Positions 1-9,836 of a DNA stretch of 64,000 nt are shown piece by piece (within the stretch, counting starts at the first letter, position 1; every line of letters starts with the position of its first letter). The translations under genes were made by a program, and so were the position numbers. Source of the stretch: Entomobacter blattae. Its GTDB lineage: Bacteria; Pseudomonadota; Alphaproteobacteria; Acetobacterales; Acetobacteraceae. The notes under the pieces are model-generated. The model had not been told where the DNA came from. It did no database searches and saw only the letters and a list, made by a program, of their open reading frames with translations. The stretch lies in assembly GCF_014672835.1 (NCBI RefSeq), contig NZ_CP060244.1:124001-188000 (forward strand), read 5' to 3'.

Positions 1-207
1 CCCTATTACATCCAGAACATTCTGCCAAAAGTTATGCAAGGGAAGAATATTTTAATTGGAGCACACGGGAACTCCCTCCGTGCATTAGTAATGGTGCTCG
101 ACAGACTTACCCCTGAACAAATTACTAAGCTGGAAATTGGTACGGGCGAACCTTTCCTCTATAAACTGCGAAATGATACGACGGTAGAGAAAAAAGAAAC
201 TTTCTAG
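1..207 (+). CDS. gpmA: 2,3-bisphosphoglycerate-dependent phosphoglycerate mutase, 3' end (partial)
   Basis: The first 68 codons of the window are open and end with TAG at 205-207. The peptide carries the [10 protein letters not shown] segment, which holds the second catalytic His of cofactor-dependent phosphoglycerate mutase, followed by the family's TGEP(F/L)xYxL tail. The enzyme interconverts 3- and 2-phosphoglycerate in the cytosol (glycolysis/gluconeogenesis). The 5' part lies outside the window, so start and full length cannot be judged. It converges on ihfB, with hairpins between the two genes. Confidence 0.85.
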   Translation, partial: PYYIQNILPKVMQGKNILIGAHGNSLRALVMVLDRLTPEQITKLEIGTGEPFLYKLRNDTTVEKKETF

Positions 208-261
208 TTTTTCAAGCAACCGCCAAAACCTTTTAGCCTAGCGCCCAGTCTTTGCGCCAGT

Positions 262-291
262 CTTTGAAAATTTTCATCTTTCAAAGTTTTT
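262..291 (+). terminator. Probable rho-independent terminator of gpmA
   Basis: An inverted repeat CTTTGAAA (262-269) / TTTCAAAG (279-286) is followed directly by a T run at 287-291. It sits 55 bp after the gpmA stop and fits an intrinsic terminator read rightwards. The stem is AT-rich, so strength is uncertain. Confidence 0.5.
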
Positions 292-349
292 ATGAGATAT
301 CGACTTTTCGAAAAATTCTAAAAGACTGGGTATTTTTTAGGGGACCTCC

Positions 350-371
350 CTTGGAAAGTTGTTTTTCCAAG
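350..371. terminator. Hairpin between convergent gpmA and ihfB
   Basis: CTTGGAAA (350-357) and TTTCCAAG (364-371) form a perfect 8-bp stem with a 6-nt loop, about 20 bp beyond the ihfB stop on the minus strand. It could end ihfB transcription, but the T tract is poor, so the role is inferred from position. Confidence 0.35.
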
Positions 372-389
372 ACCTATTTTCCGAAAAAA

Positions 390-668
390 TTATTTATTAA
401 TCCTGTTTTTAAGCTCTTTACCAGATCTAAAAGCAGGAATATTTTTGGCTGCAACCTCAACCTGCTCACCCGTTTTCGGGTTACGGCAAATACAGGCATT
501 CCGTTTTTTGACACTAAATGTCCCAAACCCCCGTAATTCAATACGATGCCCTCGCGCTAAGGCGACAACCATATCATCAAAAACGATGGAAACTATCCTT
601 TCCACATCCTTTAACATAAGATGTGGGTTCTCTTCAGCCAACGCTGCCACTAATTCAGAGCGGATCAT
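390..668 (-). CDS. ihfB: Integration host factor subunit beta
   Basis: A 92-aa HU/IHF-family DNA-bending protein. The start MIRSELV at 668 is preceded by an AGGG ribosome site and aligns with IHF-beta N-termini; the longer open frame upstream overlaps sppA and is not used. The core RGFGTFSVKKR and RNPKTGE...PAFRSGKEL segments match the beta-ribbon arm and C-terminal helix of IHF-beta. IHF-beta pairs with IHF-alpha and bends DNA sharply in replication, recombination and transcription. It lies 22 bp after sppA on the same strand, probably in one transcript. Unusual: the ribbon arm reads NACICRNP, with two cysteines where a small or basic stretch (like ARTGRNP) is usual. Confidence 0.9.
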   Translation of the reverse strand: MIRSELVAALAEENPHLMLKDVERIVSIVFDDMVVALARGHRIELRGFGTFSVKKRNACICRNPKTGEQVEVAAKNIPAFRSGKELKNRINK

Positions 669-690
669 AAAAACTACCCTATCTTCAAGA

Positions 691-1620
691 TTATGGCTTC
701 CAGATAGCCATAGCTCCTTCTTCTTTAAGAGGGAGAAAAGGTTGAGCTGCAGAAATAAATAGAGAAGAAACAGTACTTCCCAACTGTTGGGATAGCCATT
801 TATACTTCTTCTCTGAGACATCCTTTATTTCGATGGCATTATTCAGATGATAATGAGAGATAAGCCATTTTTTTGCCGTATCCTGATCACCAATTTCATC
901 AATCAGCTTTAAATTCAAGGCTTGGCTTCCTGTATAAGGCCTACCATCTGCCAGACGTTTAACGTCCTCAATGGATAAATGCCGCCCCTTAGAGACAATA
1001 GCTACAAACTGTTGATAAAGGTCTGCTATAACACCCTGCAACATTTCCCTTCCTGCTGGAGAAAGCGGCTTAAAAAAAGAAGGTTGGCCTTTCATCGGCC
1101 CAGAAACCAATTCATTAACATTCACCCCAACATATTCCATCAACCCCGAAACCTCAGGAGATTCCAAAATAACGCCTATTGAACCCGTTAGAGAGGTACG
1201 ATGGGCAAAAATACGCTGAGCGGGTACGGCAATCATATAACCAGCAGAGGCAGCCAAACCTTCCATGGTGACAACCACAGGTTTTTTGGCAGATAAGCGC
1301 TCGATCGCATCATGCACTCTTTCCCCAGAAGTCACAGCACCACCAGGGCTATTAATATCAAGGATAACAGCTTTTACCGTATCGTCCTTATAGACATCTT
1401 CAATTTGCTCAAGCGTCTCTTTAATGCTTTTTGAAGAAATGGTACCTTCTACCTTTATGCGCGCAATAGAGTTACCGCCAACAGATTTTATGTTTTTAAA
1501 ATCGCTGCTCCCAGCAAAAAGAATAGCGGCTACAAAAGCAACTACGGCAAAAACCCGCCAAACCAAAAGCCTTCTGCGTAATTTTAGGCGCATGAGCACG
1601 CTATCTTGCTTAAATTCCAT
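691..1620 (-). CDS. sppA: Signal peptide peptidase SppA (36K type)
   Basis: A 309-aa S49-family membrane serine protease. Residues 18-36 form an N-terminal membrane anchor. The catalytic dyad is recognisable as Ser125 in GLAASAGYM and Lys177 in SGPMKGQPS; their 52-residue spacing matches the Ser/Lys dyad of short SppA proteins. NSPGG (90-94) is the oxyanion-hole region. The enzyme cleaves remnant signal peptides in the inner membrane. It is upstream of ihfB on the same strand, an arrangement common in Rhodospirillales. The ATG at 1620 is the only sensible start because the anchor begins just after it. Confidence 0.93.
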   Translation of the reverse strand: MEFKQDSVLMRLKLRRRLLVWRVFAVVAFVAAILFAGSSDFKNIKSVGGNSIARIKVEGTISSKSIKETLEQIEDVYKDDTVKAVILDINSPGGAVTSGERVHDAIERLSAKKPVVVTMEGLAASAGYMIAVPAQRIFAHRTSLTGSIGVILESPEVSGLMEYVGVNVNELVSGPMKGQPSFFKPLSPAGREMLQGVIADLYQQFVAIVSKGRHLSIEDVKRLADGRPYTGSQALNLKLIDEIGDQDTAKKWLISHYHLNNAIEIKDVSEKKYKWLSQQLGSTVSSLFISAAQPFLPLKEEGAMAIWKP

Positions 1621-1825
1621 TAATGCCTCTACTGATTATAAAAATAGACTTCCATCTTTAACATTATAGTTTTCCTTATACACTACAGTTTTTCTCAAAT
1701 AAACATTCAGTATTCAAGAATGGCAGTATTTTAAGAATGAAACATCCCCTTCAATTTAAAAAAAAACGCTTAAGCCTAAACTCTTTACCCCACAAGGCGA
1801 CTAGAAAACAGACTATTTTTTTTTG

Positions 1826-2293
1826 CTAATCTCTTTGTCCCTTGATATTTTTGGAAGCCTGCTTGCGCCGGGATAAAGCTGAGACCTGCTCTTTTTTCCC
1901 CAAGCCACTCTTATGTGCCAACGTGGAGCGTTTTTGGGCATAATTTGGTGCTACCATCGGATAGTCTGGCGATAGTCTCCATTTTTCTCGATACTGATCT
2001 GGTGTAAGGCCATACGCACTTTTTAAGTGCCGCTTTAACATTTTAAGCTTCTTCCCGTCTTCCAGACAGATAATATAGTCAGGAAAAACAGAACGTTTAA
2101 TTGTTACGGCTGGCTGCTGCTTAACAACTTCAGGAGTTTGGTTGGTGAGTTTACTCAGTGTCTGATAGACCTCGGTAAGCAAAGCAGAAAGATATTCCTG
2201 TTTTAGGGAATTATTGGCAATATATGAGGATATAATGGTTGTTGCCATTTCCAAAATTTTTTTATTTTTATCTATTTCCTGATCTTTTTCCAT
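1826..2293 (-). CDS. MucR/Ros-family zinc-finger transcriptional regulator
   Basis: A 155-aa protein. The C-terminal half contains the Ros/MucR hallmark: VFPDYIICLEDGKKLKMLKRHL, then AYGLTPDQYREKW and YPMVAPNYAQKRSTLA. These proteins bind AT-rich DNA through a prokaryotic Cys/His-type zinc finger; here the second Cys position is Asp (CLED), as in many MucR members. They act mostly as H-NS-like silencers controlling surface, motility and accessory genes. The N-terminal 60 residues are helical and likely mediate oligomerisation. It is a monocistronic gene next to a very AT-rich 640-bp spacer that could be a self-binding target (inference). Confidence 0.88.
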   Translation of the reverse strand: MEKDQEIDKNKKILEMATTIISSYIANNSLKQEYLSALLTEVYQTLSKLTNQTPEVVKQQPAVTIKRSVFPDYIICLEDGKKLKMLKRHLKSAYGLTPDQYREKWRLSPDYPMVAPNYAQKRSTLAHKSGLGKKEQVSALSRRKQASKNIKGQRD

Positions 2294-2931
2294 TCCCTAA
2301 TCTCTTTACCAAAAAAACTCTTATCAACATTTAAAACAAAACAATTACTTATTTTTTATTCAATAAAAATTAAATCTCCCTACAATATAAATAGAAAGAA
2401 AAAATATTCTGTATATTGCTTTATCTTCCTGTGTAATAAAAATACATTTTTATTACTTTCTATTCAGTTCTACAAAATTTCAATTATCCAATTAATGTAC
2501 AGAGTTCACTAGAACAGAACAAGTCATAGTAAAAACAGGATAAATATTCCACAATTTTTTTAATATCCAACAAATAAAATCTTTTATTATCATAATGAGA
2601 TAAAATAGAGCACTATATTTTTCAAAAAATTATCTCGTTCTCCATTCAAACGTTTTTATTAGCCATTCGGAACAATTAAGAAAGAAATTTTCTATTTTCT
2701 GCTGAGTGTTATGAAAACTATCCTAAATTTTCTGCGCTCCAAACACGAATAGGCACACAAAAAATTGATTAGCACAAAAAAAGTGCAAGTACAATAATCA
2801 AAGGATAACTCTTATCGTAAACTACTATTATGCGAACAAAAATTAACCATTCCCTCATTTTTAGGAAACTTTTACTGACACCATCAAATTCTATTCCCCA
2901 AAATTTTATTTTATAAAGGTTGGTAACGTCT
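2294..2931. other. AT-rich gene-free spacer between mucR and the arabinitol operon
   Basis: About 640 bp of very AT-rich DNA without a convincing reading frame on either strand. It must hold the divergent promoters of the MucR-type gene and the arabinitol dehydrogenase operon. I see no clear sigma-70 box pair, repressor palindrome or riboswitch. The many A/T runs are the kind of DNA that MucR proteins bind. Confidence 0.5.
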
Positions 2932-4332
2932 ATGTCTTCACGCCAAGAAAATATTTGGATGCATATCGGGGCAGGCTCTTTTCATCGGGCACACCAAGCT
3001 TACTATCTGCACCTCCTCCGCCAAAGTGGCGAGAAAGACTGGTCAATTGCCTTGGGCAATATTCGTGATGATGCCAGTAGCCTCCTAGAAACCCTTCAAG
3101 AACAAGATGGACGATATGTTCTGGAAACCGTTTCCCCTGATGGAGAAAGAGACTATACTGAGATCACCTCTATAAGAAAAATCCTCCCTTGGGATAAAGA
3201 CATATCCTCTCTCGTTAAGCAAGGATGTGATCCTCAAACCCGTATTATTTCATTTACTGTTACGGAAGGGGGCTATTATCTTGATACCCAACATCGCCTC
3301 AACCCCCAACAACCCGATATTAAAGCCGATCTCTCCGGAGAAATTACAACCATATATGGTGCCCTTGCCCGAATCTTGGAAGCACGCCGTAAAACCATAA
3401 ACGAGCCAATAACCCTGTTAAGTTGCGACAATGTTCGCCACAATGGGGAGCGCTTCCGTAATGGCTTTCTTTCCTTTCTTGAGCTTATCAATCATCAAGA
3501 TCTCCTCGAATGGGTTCGCAACAAAACAACCTCTCCGAATACGATGGTTGATCGAATTACCCCACGCCCTACACCCGATATTGCCGAGCGGGTAAAGCAA
3601 GCTACGGGAATTACAGACAAAGCCCCTGTTATGGGAGAGTCTTTCATCCAGTGGGTCATTGAAAACACCTTCATCAATGGCAGACCTCCACTGGAAAAAG
3701 TTGGGGTTGAAGTGGTGGAATCTGTTCAACCATGGGAAGAAGCCAAAATTCGTGTATTAAATGCTCCTCATAGTTGTATTGCATGGGCAGGCACCCTGAT
3801 TGGGAAAAATTTCATCCATGAAAGTGTAAAAGTAAACTCCATCCATAAAATGGCTTGGAATTATGTTACAGAAGATGTCATTCCCTGCCTTAACCCCAGC
3901 CCCTTAAACCTTGAACAATACCGTGATGTTGTCCTTTACCGCTTCAGCAACCCCTATATTAAAGATACAAACCAGCGCGTTGCTGCCGATGGGCTTTCTA
4001 AAACGCCTGGTTTTATTACCCCTACCCTTATTGAAACCTATAAACGGGGCCAAACCCCTCAAGCTACGACGGTACTGCCAGCCCTTTTCTTTATTTTCCT
4101 CCAGCGGTGGCATAAAAATGCCCTCCCCTATCCTTATGAAGATGGAATCCTTCACCCTGATGAAATGCACAAAATACTTTCAGAAGCAGATCCGCTCCAA
4201 AAATTTGCCACAGACCCAGCCCTTTTCGGCAGTGTTGCACAGAACCCGCAATTTGTAGACCTGCTCCGAAACACTGTTAAAAACCTCGAAAACTGGCTTC
4301 AAAACCCTGATCAGCCATGGTCCGGGAAATAG
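2932..4332 (+). CDS. dalD: D-arabinitol 4-dehydrogenase (long-chain mannitol dehydrogenase family)
   Basis: A 466-aa polyol dehydrogenase. It oxidises D-arabinitol to D-xylulose with NAD+ (family knowledge plus operon context). The N-terminal Rossmann segment reads [15 protein letters not shown]. The catalytic Lys-Asn-His set appears in KIRVLNAPH (Lys272, Asn277, His280). The sequence resembles enteric DalD more than mannitol 2-dehydrogenase, and the next two genes are a xylulokinase and a DalT/RbtT-like transporter. The ATG at 2932 is chosen; a TTG 12 bp upstream is in frame but overlaps the AAAGG ribosome site at 2915-2919. It begins a dalD-dalK-dalT-like operon with a 9-bp gap to the kinase. 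A mannitol or arabinitol dehydrogenase of other specificity remains possible. Confidence 0.87.
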   Translation: MSSRQENIWMHIGAGSFHRAHQAYYLHLLRQSGEKDWSIALGNIRDDASSLLETLQEQDGRYVLETVSPDGERDYTEITSIRKILPWDKDISSLVKQGCDPQTRIISFTVTEGGYYLDTQHRLNPQQPDIKADLSGEITTIYGALARILEARRKTINEPITLLSCDNVRHNGERFRNGFLSFLELINHQDLLEWVRNKTTSPNTMVDRITPRPTPDIAERVKQATGITDKAPVMGESFIQWVIENTFINGRPPLEKVGVEVVESVQPWEEAKIRVLNAPHSCIAWAGTLIGKNFIHESVKVNSIHKMAWNYVTEDVIPCLNPSPLNLEQYRDVVLYRFSNPYIKDTNQRVAADGLSKTPGFITPTLIETYKRGQTPQATTVLPALFFIFLQRWHKNALPYPYEDGILHPDEMHKILSEADPLQKFATDPALFGSVAQNPQFVDLLRNTVKNLENWLQNPDQPWSGK

Positions 4333-4341
4333 GAGACCTTT

Positions 4342-5814
4342 ATGTTTTTAGGCATTGACGCTGGAACCTCAGAAATAAAGGCGGTGGTCATCAATGAGAG
4401 GGGAGCCATTATTGCTGAAAGCCATAACCCCTTAAAATTACAACGTCCCCACCTTAACTGGTCTGAGCAAAATCCAGAGGATTGGTGGAGTGCTACCGAA
4501 GAAGCCATAGGCCAGATTCGCCAAAAACTCGGCGAACGATGGCGCCAGATAAAAGGAATTGGCCTCTCTGGTCAAATGCATGGGGCCGTTCTGCTCGACA
4601 AACAGAACAATGTGTTACGCCCCGCTATACTTTGGAACGATATGCGCAGTGCCCAGGAAAGTTACGAGCTCTCCCGTAAACATCCTGAATTTACAAAAAT
4701 TACTGGTAATCTCGTCATGCCTGGCTTTACAGCTCCCAAGCTGATCTGGGTAAAAAACCATGAGCCAGAAATTTTTAGCAAAATCTCCCATGTGCTTTTA
4801 CCGAAGGATTATTTGCGTTTTCGGATGTCTGGAGAGTTTATATCAGACATGTCTGATGCTTCGGGCACTCTTTGGCTGGATATTGCCAAGAGAAAATGGT
4901 CAGAACCTCTTCTCTCTGCCTGCGAGTTAGGTATTCAACATATGCCTTCACTCGTAGAGGGCTCTGATGCTTCCTGCACCTTAAGCCCTCCCATTGCAGA
5001 GAAATGGGGGCTGGATAAATCTGTTATTATTGCCGGCGGTGGCGGAGATAATGCGGCCAGTGCTGTAGGTGTTGGCGATGTAAAACCCGACGATGCCTTT
5101 ATCTCGCTTGGTACCTCTGGTGTGGTTTTCGTTGTCAATAAGGTTTTTTCTCCCAACCCTGTTTCTGCAGTCCATGCGTTCTGCCATGCCTTACCGCAAA
5201 GATGGCACCAGATGAGCGTTATGCTCAGTGCTGCAAGCTGCTTGCGCTGGTTATGCCTTCTACTAAACGTATCTGAGGCAGATTTGATGAAAGAGATTGA
5301 TGCCCTTGACCAAGAAAGTTGGGAAAGGGGTCCCTTATTCCTGCCTTACCTGTCTGGGGAGCGTACACCACATAACGATGCCCTGGCCTCTGGCTCGTTT
5401 TACGGTTTGAGACATGAAACAAAAAGAGCCAATCTGGGATATGCTGTTTTAGAAGGAGTTGCTTTTGGCTTGGCAGATGGCTTGCTGGCTTTAAAGCAGG
5501 CAGGCTCAAATGCCCAGGAATGCAGCCTTATCGGTGGGGGAGCAAAAAGTAGCATATGGGCCCAGATCCTTTCAGATATTCTGGACATTCCCATTCTTAC
5601 CCATAAGGAGAGTGCAGCAGGCGGTGCACTAGGAGCAGCCCGACTAGGATGGCTAGCATGTGGGGGTGTAGAAGATGATGTCTGCATTAAGCCCGCAATT
5701 TCTCAGCGATATGAACCAGACCCTATAAAACAGGCTTTCTTGGACAAACGCTTTGCCCTTTTCAGGCTCTTATATTATCAGCAAAAAGCGGCACGAAGCC
5801 TGCTTGCCTCATAA
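4342..5814 (+). CDS. xylB: Xylulokinase (FGGY family)
   Basis: A 490-aa FGGY carbohydrate kinase that phosphorylates D-xylulose to xylulose-5-phosphate for the pentose phosphate pathway. Seen: the N-terminal phosphate loop DAGTSEIKAVV, the substrate region GQMHGAVLLD, the GGGGDNAASAVG motif with the catalytic Asp, FLPYLSGERTPHND, and the C-terminal ATP-site GGGAKSSIWAQ. The ribosome site AGGAGA lies 6 nt before the ATG. It sits between the arabinitol dehydrogenase and the transporter and would use the dehydrogenase's product directly, so it corresponds to dalK of enteric arabinitol operons. Confidence 0.92.
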   Translation: MFLGIDAGTSEIKAVVINERGAIIAESHNPLKLQRPHLNWSEQNPEDWWSATEEAIGQIRQKLGERWRQIKGIGLSGQMHGAVLLDKQNNVLRPAILWNDMRSAQESYELSRKHPEFTKITGNLVMPGFTAPKLIWVKNHEPEIFSKISHVLLPKDYLRFRMSGEFISDMSDASGTLWLDIAKRKWSEPLLSACELGIQHMPSLVEGSDASCTLSPPIAEKWGLDKSVIIAGGGGDNAASAVGVGDVKPDDAFISLGTSGVVFVVNKVFSPNPVSAVHAFCHALPQRWHQMSVMLSAASCLRWLCLLLNVSEADLMKEIDALDQESWERGPLFLPYLSGERTPHNDALASGSFYGLRHETKRANLGYAVLEGVAFGLADGLLALKQAGSNAQECSLIGGGAKSSIWAQILSDILDIPILTHKESAAGGALGAARLGWLACGGVEDDVCIKPAISQRYEPDPIKQAFLDKRFALFRLLYYQQKAARSLLAS

Positions 5815-5862
5815 CTTCAATGACCTTTTTACGAAAGAGCCATAATAAAGGAATTACCAGCA

Positions 5863-7137
5863 ATGCTAAAAAAACTGGATTTTAATCCTACGCTTATTTG
5901 GGGGTTTGTCGCCATTGCTATCTTTATGAGTGGAGACGGCTTTGAAATGGCCTTCCTCTCCAAGCACATTACAGATATGGGCTTTTCAGACTCTCAGGCT
6001 GCAATGGTATTTACCTTTTATGGTCTTGCTGCAGCCCTGGCAGCTTGGAGCTCGGGCGTTGTAGCAGAGCTTATCACCCCACAAAAAACCATGCTTATTG
6101 GATTTCTCATGTGGGCAGTCCTGCATACCCTCTTCTTAACCTTAGGGCTCGGGCTTCCTAATTATTTCTTCATGCTGCTATTTTACGGAATACGCGGCTT
6201 TGCCTATCCGCTCTTTATCTATTCTTTTGTCATGCTCATTGTGCAGACTGTTCCTAAAAACCAAATTTCTGCAGCTATGGGCTGGTTCTGGTCTATGTAT
6301 TCTATCGGCATTGGGGTTATTGGTAGCTATTTGCCAAGTTTTGCCATTCCCCTTATCGGGGAGAGAGGAACCTTATGGATGGCTCTTCCCTTTATCATTG
6401 CTGGAGGAATTTTAGGGGTTGTTCTCTTAAGGAAAGTTAAAGCTGATGAGAGTAAAGTTAACCTCCCTCTTAACGAGAAACTGGCTGAGCTGAGCTTGGC
6501 CGTAACGATATTATTTACCAATAAACATATTTTGATGTGCAGCATAGTACGCATTGTTAATACTATCTCACTCTTTGGCTTCCCTGTTATTATGCCCCTG
6601 TTTTTTACAGGAACTCTTGGTTTTACCACCTCTGAATGGCTCCAAATCTGGGGTATGTTCTTTGCCGTAACAATCTTTACCAATATATTTTGGGGAATTA
6701 TAGGAGAATATATTGGCTGGCTACGACAAATGCGCTGGTTTGGTTGTGTCGGCTGCGCTATCTCTAGCATGGCGTTTTACTATCTTCCCTACCATTTCGG
6801 CCATAATTATTTCATTGCCCTTATCCCCGCAATCATGTTGGGAATTACCGTTGCAGCCTTTGTACCAATGACAGCTGTTTTCGCAGTCTTGGAGCCTAAT
6901 CACAAGGGAGCTGCTATCTCCATTTATAACCTTTCTGCGGGCCTCAGTAACTTCCTCGCCCCAGCAATTGCCTCACTTATCCTTCTTTTCTTACCCCTTG
7001 TTTATGTCGTCTATGCTTACACGGCCCTTTATATTTTCGCTGCTGTGCTGACCTACTTTATTCAAGTAGAGCAACAACCCAAAAGGGTTTCAAAAGAAGA
7101 AATACTCACTGAAGAAATGGCCGCACGCCATACATAG
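5863..7137 (+). CDS. MFS polyol transporter, DalT/RbtT-like
   Basis: A 424-aa major facilitator with about 12 hydrophobic segments. The N-terminus (FMSGDGFEMAFLSKHITDMGFS) and the FYGIRGFAYPLFIYSFVMLIVQ stretch are typical of ribitol/D-arabinitol proton symporters. It should import the operon's substrate across the inner membrane. The start ATG at 5863 follows AAAGGAA with normal spacing. It is the last gene of the operon and is followed by a strong terminator at 7200-7236. A degenerate copy of its 3' third lies just downstream (7268-7735). Confidence 0.88.
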   Translation: MLKKLDFNPTLIWGFVAIAIFMSGDGFEMAFLSKHITDMGFSDSQAAMVFTFYGLAAALAAWSSGVVAELITPQKTMLIGFLMWAVLHTLFLTLGLGLPNYFFMLLFYGIRGFAYPLFIYSFVMLIVQTVPKNQISAAMGWFWSMYSIGIGVIGSYLPSFAIPLIGERGTLWMALPFIIAGGILGVVLLRKVKADESKVNLPLNEKLAELSLAVTILFTNKHILMCSIVRIVNTISLFGFPVIMPLFFTGTLGFTTSEWLQIWGMFFAVTIFTNIFWGIIGEYIGWLRQMRWFGCVGCAISSMAFYYLPYHFGHNYFIALIPAIMLGITVAAFVPMTAVFAVLEPNHKGAAISIYNLSAGLSNFLAPAIASLILLFLPLVYVVYAYTALYIFAAVLTYFIQVEQQPKRVSKEEILTEEMAARHT

Positions 7138-7199
7138 GAATAAACCAAATCTAAACGCTACGAGAGGTATTTGCTAGCATTAGGGCAAGCAAAAGACAG

Positions 7200-7236
7200 C
7201 CCCGAAATGATCAAGGTCGTTTCGGGGTTTTGTTTT
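7200..7236 (+). terminator. Rho-independent terminator of the arabinitol operon
   Basis: A perfect 8-bp GC-rich stem, CCCCGAAA (7200-7207) and TTTCGGGG (7220-7227), with a 12-nt loop and a T-rich tail (TTTGTTTT). It lies 62 bp after the transporter stop. Confidence 0.88.
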
Positions 7237-7267
7237 GTGAAAAGATCCACATATTTTCGGAGCGATC

Positions 7268-7735
7268 TCTATCAATATATTTTAGGGAATTATAGGAGAA
7301 TATATTAACTGGCTACGACAAATGCGCTGGTCTGGTTATGTCGGCTACACTATATCCAGTATGGCGTTTACTCTCCTCCCTACCATTTTGGTTATAATAA
7401 TCCTCCTATTCCCCTTATCCTGGGCCATCACGGTGAGGATACCGTTACAGCCTTTGTGCCATGAACAACACTAACGGCATTTGCGATATCCGGCATTTGC
7501 AATATCGTGTGTCTTCAATACACCAGCTAACATAGGATAGCGACCACCAAGAACACACCCCCATGTATCGATACGACATGTGTGCCCTAAAAATTAAGCC
7601 TTCCCCATGGAGTATCGCACAGAGCAATGACGGCTATTTCGCACAATCAGAACCCAATCCTAAAAGCGCGGCCATTTCCATTATAGTCTTTTTATAGTCT
7701 TTCGGCAGGCCTTGCGCCTTCCTTAGCACGATCAT
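7268..7735 (+). pseudogene. Decayed partial duplicate of the MFS transporter gene
   Basis: Bases about 7268-7470 copy the transporter region at about 6680-6880 with many substitutions: TTATAGGAGAATATATT, CTGGCTACGACAAATGCGCTGG and TGGCGTTTACT recur almost unchanged. After roughly 170 unrelated bases the similarity resumes at about 7645-7735 (AATCCTAAAAGCGCGGCCATTTCC against 6896 onwards). There are stops in every frame and no start. This is a remnant of a tandem duplication or of a second transporter; no product is expected. Confidence 0.75.
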
Positions 7736-7837
7736 GAGTATATTTATGCTTGCTTTTCTCTCTCATTTTTATTTTTCAATGCTGAGAGATTCCTCTTACA
7801 AACACCACAATCAGCTCAACTGTCTTTTTTCTCTCGC

Positions 7838-8659
<822 letters not shown>

Positions 8660-8771
8660 TTATTCTTCAATAATACTCGAATAGTTTTCTATTTAGAAAG
8701 GTCATTTTATTTTTATTATCAACACCCCATCATATAACAATTATATCGATAGGGCATTGGTGAGAGAGATG

Positions 8772-9737
8772 TTAGGGAACGATAATGATTTTTCCTTTTG
8801 CTCCTGCCACCACAGCTTTATAAGCCTCTGCTCCTTGTTCTAACGAAAAGCGGTTTTCAATCATCGGTGGCATAAAGGCCTTCTTATCAAAACCATTCTT
8901 GATTTCTTCCATGATCATGGCAGAGGCAATCACATCTTTTTTAAGAGAATCCACTCCAAAAAGCTGGCTTTCATTATGATAAAAATCTATTAAATCAAAG
9001 CTTTGCTTCCTCTGCCCCGGAGAAGCCAGAACGGCCATACGCCCCCGATGGGCCAATGCCTGTAAGGAAGGCTCAAATGTATCGCGCCCAACTGTGTTGA
9101 TAATAACATCGGCTCCTTTCCCATCTGTCAGACCGCGAACAGTGCTGTTGTAGTCTGACGCCCCAACAACCTCTATATGATCTGCCAAACCAATAACCGG
9201 CGAGCCATTCTCTATAGGGTTACGCACAAGCCCAATAACACGAGCCCCCAAATATTTACCGATTTGAACCGCAGCAGAGCCAACCCCGCCCCCGGCCCCA
9301 ACCACAACCAAGGTTTCCCCTTTTTTAAGGCTGGCATAATCGACAACGCCAAGCCAGGCCGTAACAAATGTTATACCTACAGCTGCAGCCTGTTCATGAG
9401 TAAGGGTTTCTGGCTTTTTACGTAGGCTTGCTACAGGAACCAACAGTTTTTCAGCATGGGTACCATCGACGGCAAAACCAAAATTCCCAGCCCCCCATAC
9501 TTCAGCACCCATCCACTCTTTTGGCCCATCGATCACGATACCTGAATAATCGCGCCCCGGGACACGTGGCAAGGTTGTATAAGGAAAATTCCCCGCAACG
9601 TTTCCCACATCAGAAGGATTAACCGAAGCTGCCTTTACAGCGACAAGAGCAAAACCTTCTTTAAGAACGGGGTCAGGAATTGTTTGGAGTGACAAGACTT
9701 CAGGCCCACCAAACCGATCAAATTGTAAAGCTTTCAT
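8772..9737 (-). CDS. Zinc-free MDR oxidoreductase, NADPH:quinone-reductase type
   Basis: A 321-aa medium-chain dehydrogenase/reductase. It has the GroES-like N-terminal half (MKALQFDRFGGPEVL, VNPSDVG, PRVPGRDYSGIV) and a Rossmann half with VVVGAGGGVGSAAVQIGKYLGARVIG. The zinc-ligand residues of alcohol dehydrogenases are absent, as in quinone oxidoreductases. The start ATG at 9737 follows GGAA; an in-frame TTG four codons earlier has no ribosome site. It is expected to use NADPH to reduce quinones or enones in the cytosol; the real substrate is unknown. It is a single gene with an AT-rich upstream spacer. Confidence 0.85.
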   Translation of the reverse strand: MKALQFDRFGGPEVLSLQTIPDPVLKEGFALVAVKAASVNPSDVGNVAGNFPYTTLPRVPGRDYSGIVIDGPKEWMGAEVWGAGNFGFAVDGTHAEKLLVPVASLRKKPETLTHEQAAAVGITFVTAWLGVVDYASLKKGETLVVVGAGGGVGSAAVQIGKYLGARVIGLVRNPIENGSPVIGLADHIEVVGASDYNSTVRGLTDGKGADVIINTVGRDTFEPSLQALAHRGRMAVLASPGQRKQSFDLIDFYHNESQLFGVDSLKKDVIASAMIMEEIKNGFDKKAFMPPMIENRFSLEQGAEAYKAVVAGAKGKIIIVP

Positions 9738-9836
9738 AATATGTTCCAATTTTAAAATAGACTTAAAAATTAATAAATATTAACTGTTATCGTCATGGAG
9801 CCAAAATAAAACTACAGTCGTCTCTTTTCATTTCAT

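Noticed and set aside
690-821. A 51-residue N-terminal extension of IHF-beta
   Set aside because: It overlaps the sppA coding region and is unlike any IHF; the ATG at 668 has a ribosome site and the canonical start.
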